Assembly (NCBI GenBank): GCA_030146905.1
Contig: JASLAV010000646.1
Span: 1 to 8,036 of the forward strand
Source of the DNA: Lentzea sp.
Lineage (GTDB): Bacteria; Actinomycetota; Actinomycetes; Mycobacteriales; Pseudonocardiaceae
Length of the DNA: 8,036 bases
Reading direction: 5' to 3'
The translations under genes and the position numbers were made by a program. The stretch's first letter is position 1. Each line of letters opens with the position of its first letter. The notes under the pieces were generated by a model. That model was not told the origin of the DNA and did no database searches. It saw only the letters and a list, made by a program, of their open reading frames with translations. Positions 6,705 through 8,036 of this stretch are shown here, piece by piece.

Positions 6705-7029
6705 CCTGGACCCTGAGGACGCCAAGCTCGTCACGCTCGCGCGGTCCGTCCGTGCGCGCAACGGCGCTGCGGAGGGTGCGGCGGTCCGTGACCTCGACGG
6801 GCGCACGTACAACGCGTCGACCGTCTCGTTGCCGTCGTTGAAGCTCACGGCGCTGCAGGCCGCCGTGGCCGCCGCGGTGTCGAGCGGCGCGGAGGGGCTG
6901 GAGGCGGCTGCCGTGGTGACCGAGGAGTCCCGCGTCGACGCCGAGTCGCTGGCCGCGGTGCGCGACCTCACGCCGTCCGGCCCGGTGTACATCGCGGACA
7001 CGTCCGGCGAGCTGCGCAAGCAGGTCTGA
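6697..7029 (+). CDS. Cytidine deaminase-like protein lacking zinc ligands
   Basis: The product is 110 residues. Its place between the CorC-like gene and era, and its outline (ARSVRARNGAAEGAAVRDLDG, then YNAS at 38-41), match the small protein often annotated as cytidine deaminase in actinobacteria. True cytidine deaminases are about 130 residues and bind catalytic zinc through a (C/H)AE motif and PCxxC. Here TALQAA (51-56) stands where CAERAA is expected, and the region after VYIADTSGEL (97-106) has no PCxxC. The whole protein has no Cys and no His. It therefore cannot be a normal zinc deaminase; a structural or regulatory role is more likely, but this is inference. The start ATG 6697 is set by AAGGAG at 6681-6686, and the gene overlaps the CorC gene by 8 bp. 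Being intact and in a conserved operon argues against simple decay. Confidence 0.8.
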   Translation: MSDLDPEDAKLVTLARSVRARNGAAEGAAVRDLDGRTYNASTVSLPSLKLTALQAAVAAAVSSGAEGLEAAAVVTEESRVDAESLAAVRDLTPSGPVYIADTSGELRKQV

Positions 7030-7031
7030 GG

Positions 7032-7045
7032 GCCCGCGAACGGGC
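7032..7045 (+). other. Small GC hairpin between the deaminase-like gene and era
   Basis: GCCCG (7032-7036), loop CGAA, CGGGC (7041-7045) gives a perfect 5-bp stem just after the stop at 7029. No T-run follows, so it is not an intrinsic terminator. It could affect mRNA processing or era translation, but stems this short are common in such GC-rich DNA. Confidence 0.3.
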
Positions 7046-7072
7046 ACAACCGGCGAGAGGGACAATGGACGG

Positions 7073-7969
7073 ATGGATGGTTACCGCTCCGGGTTCGCGT
7101 GCTTCGTCGGACGCCCGAACGCAGGGAAGTCGACGCTGACGAACGCGCTGGTGGGCACGAAGGTCGCCATCACGTCGAGCAAGCCGCAGACCACCCGGCA
7201 CACGATCCGCGGCATCGTGCACCGCGAGGACGGCCAGCTCGTGCTGGTCGACACACCGGGTCTGCACCGGCCGCGCACGCTGCTCGGCCAGCGGCTCAAC
7301 GACCTGGTGCGCGAGACGTGGTCCGAGGTCGACATCGTCGGCTTCTGCGTGCCGGCCGACCAGAAGGTCGGTCCCGGCGACAAGTTCATCGCCGCCGAGC
7401 TCGAGAAGGTCGCCAAGCGCACGCCCGTGGTCGGCATCGTCACCAAGACCGACCTGGTCTCGCAGCAGCAGGTGATGGAGCAGCTGCTCGCGCTGCAGAA
7501 GGTCATGGAGTTCGCCGAGATCATCCCGGTGTCCGCCGTCGACGGCTTCCAGGTGGACAAGCTGAGCGACCTGCTGCTGCACAAGCTGCCGGAGGGCCCG
7601 CAGCTGTTCCCGGACGGCGACCTGACCGACGAGCCGGAGCAGACCCTCGTGGCCGAGCTGATCCGCGAGGCCGCCCTGGAGGGCGTGCGCGACGAGCTGC
7701 CGCACTCCATCGCCGTGGTGGTGGAGGAGATGGCGCTGCGCGAGGGGCGTGACGACCTGACGGACATTCACGCGTTCGTGTACGTGGAGCGGCCGTCGCA
7801 GAAGGCGATCATCCTGGGGCACCGGGGCGAGCGGCTCAAGCAGGTCGGCATGACCGCGCGCAAGCAGATCGAGGCGTTGCTGGGCACCCGCGTCTACCTG
7901 AACCTGCACATCAAGATCGCCAAGGACTGGCAGCGCGACCCGAAGCAGCTGCGCCGCCTGGGGTTCTAG
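7073..7969 (+). CDS. era: GTPase Era
   Basis: The 298-residue product is Era, the essential GTPase that binds 16S rRNA near its 3' end and helps 30S subunit assembly; it acts in the cytosol at the membrane face. All G motifs are present: G1 GRPNAGKST (13-21), G2 TTRHTIRG (40-47), G3 DTPGL (60-64), G4 TKTD (124-127) and G5 VSA (153-155). The C-terminal KH domain holds GHRGERLKQVG and ends with HIKIAKDWQRDPKQLRRLGF, with the typical Era final 'W-R-D/N-L-R-LG' pattern. The length is normal. The start ATG 7073 follows AGAGG (7056-7060) by 12 nt; two other ATGs nearby (7065, 7077) are out of frame. The gene is 43 bp after the deaminase-like gene and just before recO. Era and YbeY act on the same 30S maturation step, which explains their shared operon. 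Confidence 0.97.
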   Translation: MDGYRSGFACFVGRPNAGKSTLTNALVGTKVAITSSKPQTTRHTIRGIVHREDGQLVLVDTPGLHRPRTLLGQRLNDLVRETWSEVDIVGFCVPADQKVGPGDKFIAAELEKVAKRTPVVGIVTKTDLVSQQQVMEQLLALQKVMEFAEIIPVSAVDGFQVDKLSDLLLHKLPEGPQLFPDGDLTDEPEQTLVAELIREAALEGVRDELPHSIAVVVEEMALREGRDDLTDIHAFVYVERPSQKAIILGHRGERLKQVGMTARKQIEALLGTRVYLNLHIKIAKDWQRDPKQLRRLGF

Positions 7970-7984
7970 ATGGCGGGCTTCTGA
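7970..7984 (+). other. Four-codon minigene (MAGF) bridging era and recO
   Basis: Directly after the era TAG an ATG opens ATG GCG GGC TTC TGA, and the last A of this TGA is the first base of the recO ATG (TGATG, 7982-7986). The arrangement could pass terminating ribosomes from era to recO by reinitiation. It may equally be chance: GATGGCG occurs twice, 14 bp apart, and GGCGGG (7972-7977) can serve as the recO Shine-Dalgarno. Confidence 0.3.
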
Positions 7985-8036
7985 TGGCGCACCTCTACCG
8001 CGACACCGGCATCGTGCTTCGCGTGCAGAAGCTCGG
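7984..8036 (+). CDS. recO: DNA repair protein RecO, N-terminal fragment
   Basis: ATG 7984 opens a frame that runs off the right edge. It reads MAHLYRDTGIVLRVQKLG, the typical RecO start (LYRDTG-(I/V)-VLR-x3-LGE). RecO loads RecA on SSB-coated single-stranded DNA in the RecF pathway, and its N-terminal part is an OB fold. era followed by recO is the standard order in many bacteria, which supports the call. Only 17 complete codons are visible, so integrity cannot be judged. Confidence 0.9.
   Translation, partial: MAHLYRDTGIVLRVQKL

Noticed and set aside
5529..7049. 506-residue open frame on the minus strand
   Set aside because: It is antisense to the well-supported CBS/CorC and deaminase-like genes, is rich in His, Arg and Gln as expected for a GC-rich shadow frame, and shows no domain.
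1..8036. CRISPR array, tRNA, rRNA, insertion sequence or prophage genes
   Set aside because: No spaced repeat series, cloverleaf, transposase or terminal inverted repeat was seen when reading both strands; the only mobile element is the intein.

Overview
The window is high-GC DNA with GTG starts, tightly packed genes and an actinobacterial gene order. The run phoH – ybeY – CBS/CorC membrane protein – cytidine deaminase-like gene – era – recO matches the conserved actinobacterial block (in mycobacteria it lies around Rv2368c–Rv2364c, from memory). The style of the proteins suggests a Pseudonocardiales-type actinomycete, but the genus is inference only.

Layout. Positions 1-86 hold the last 27 codons of an unidentified upstream gene. 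Then come a TetR/BetI-type regulator (96-686, +) and a HIT-family hydrolase (696-1013, +). Two tandem paralogous GNAT acetyltransferases follow on the minus strand (1010-1810 and 1821-2609), sitting between the HIT gene and phoH. The HIT stop and the downstream GNAT stop overlap inside a single CTAG. A roughly 100-bp divergent intergenic region (2610-2712) separates the GNAT pair from the main plus-strand operon. That operon is phoH (2713-4842), ybeY (4848-5408), the CBS/CorC gene (5415-6704), the cytidine deaminase-like gene (6697-7029), era (7073-7969) and the first codons of recO (7984-8036, cut by the window edge). Gaps within it are small (43 bp at most), one junction overlaps by 8 bp, and the genes are probably co-transcribed.

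Main finding. phoH is interrupted in frame by a complete 360-residue intein (3406-4485) at the conserved site MRGR|TLND, between Walker A and Walker B. The intein starts with Ala, not Cys or Ser. It carries the full Trp-Cys-Thr signature of class 3 inteins (W297, C571, T589 in precursor numbering) and a His-Asn end before a +1 Thr. It also holds an apparently intact two-motif LAGLIDADG homing endonuclease. Spliced PhoH would be 349 residues.

How the genes work together. PhoH (YbeZ-like ATPase), YbeY (rRNA endonuclease) and Era (30S-assembly GTPase with a KH domain) all act in RNA processing and ribosome maturation, so the operon is a ribosome-maturation cluster with a membrane CBS protein and recO attached. 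Unspliced PhoH should lack ATPase activity, so intein splicing is a possible control point for this module. The small cytidine deaminase-like protein has no Cys or His and cannot be a normal zinc-dependent deaminase. The remaining genes look ordinary.
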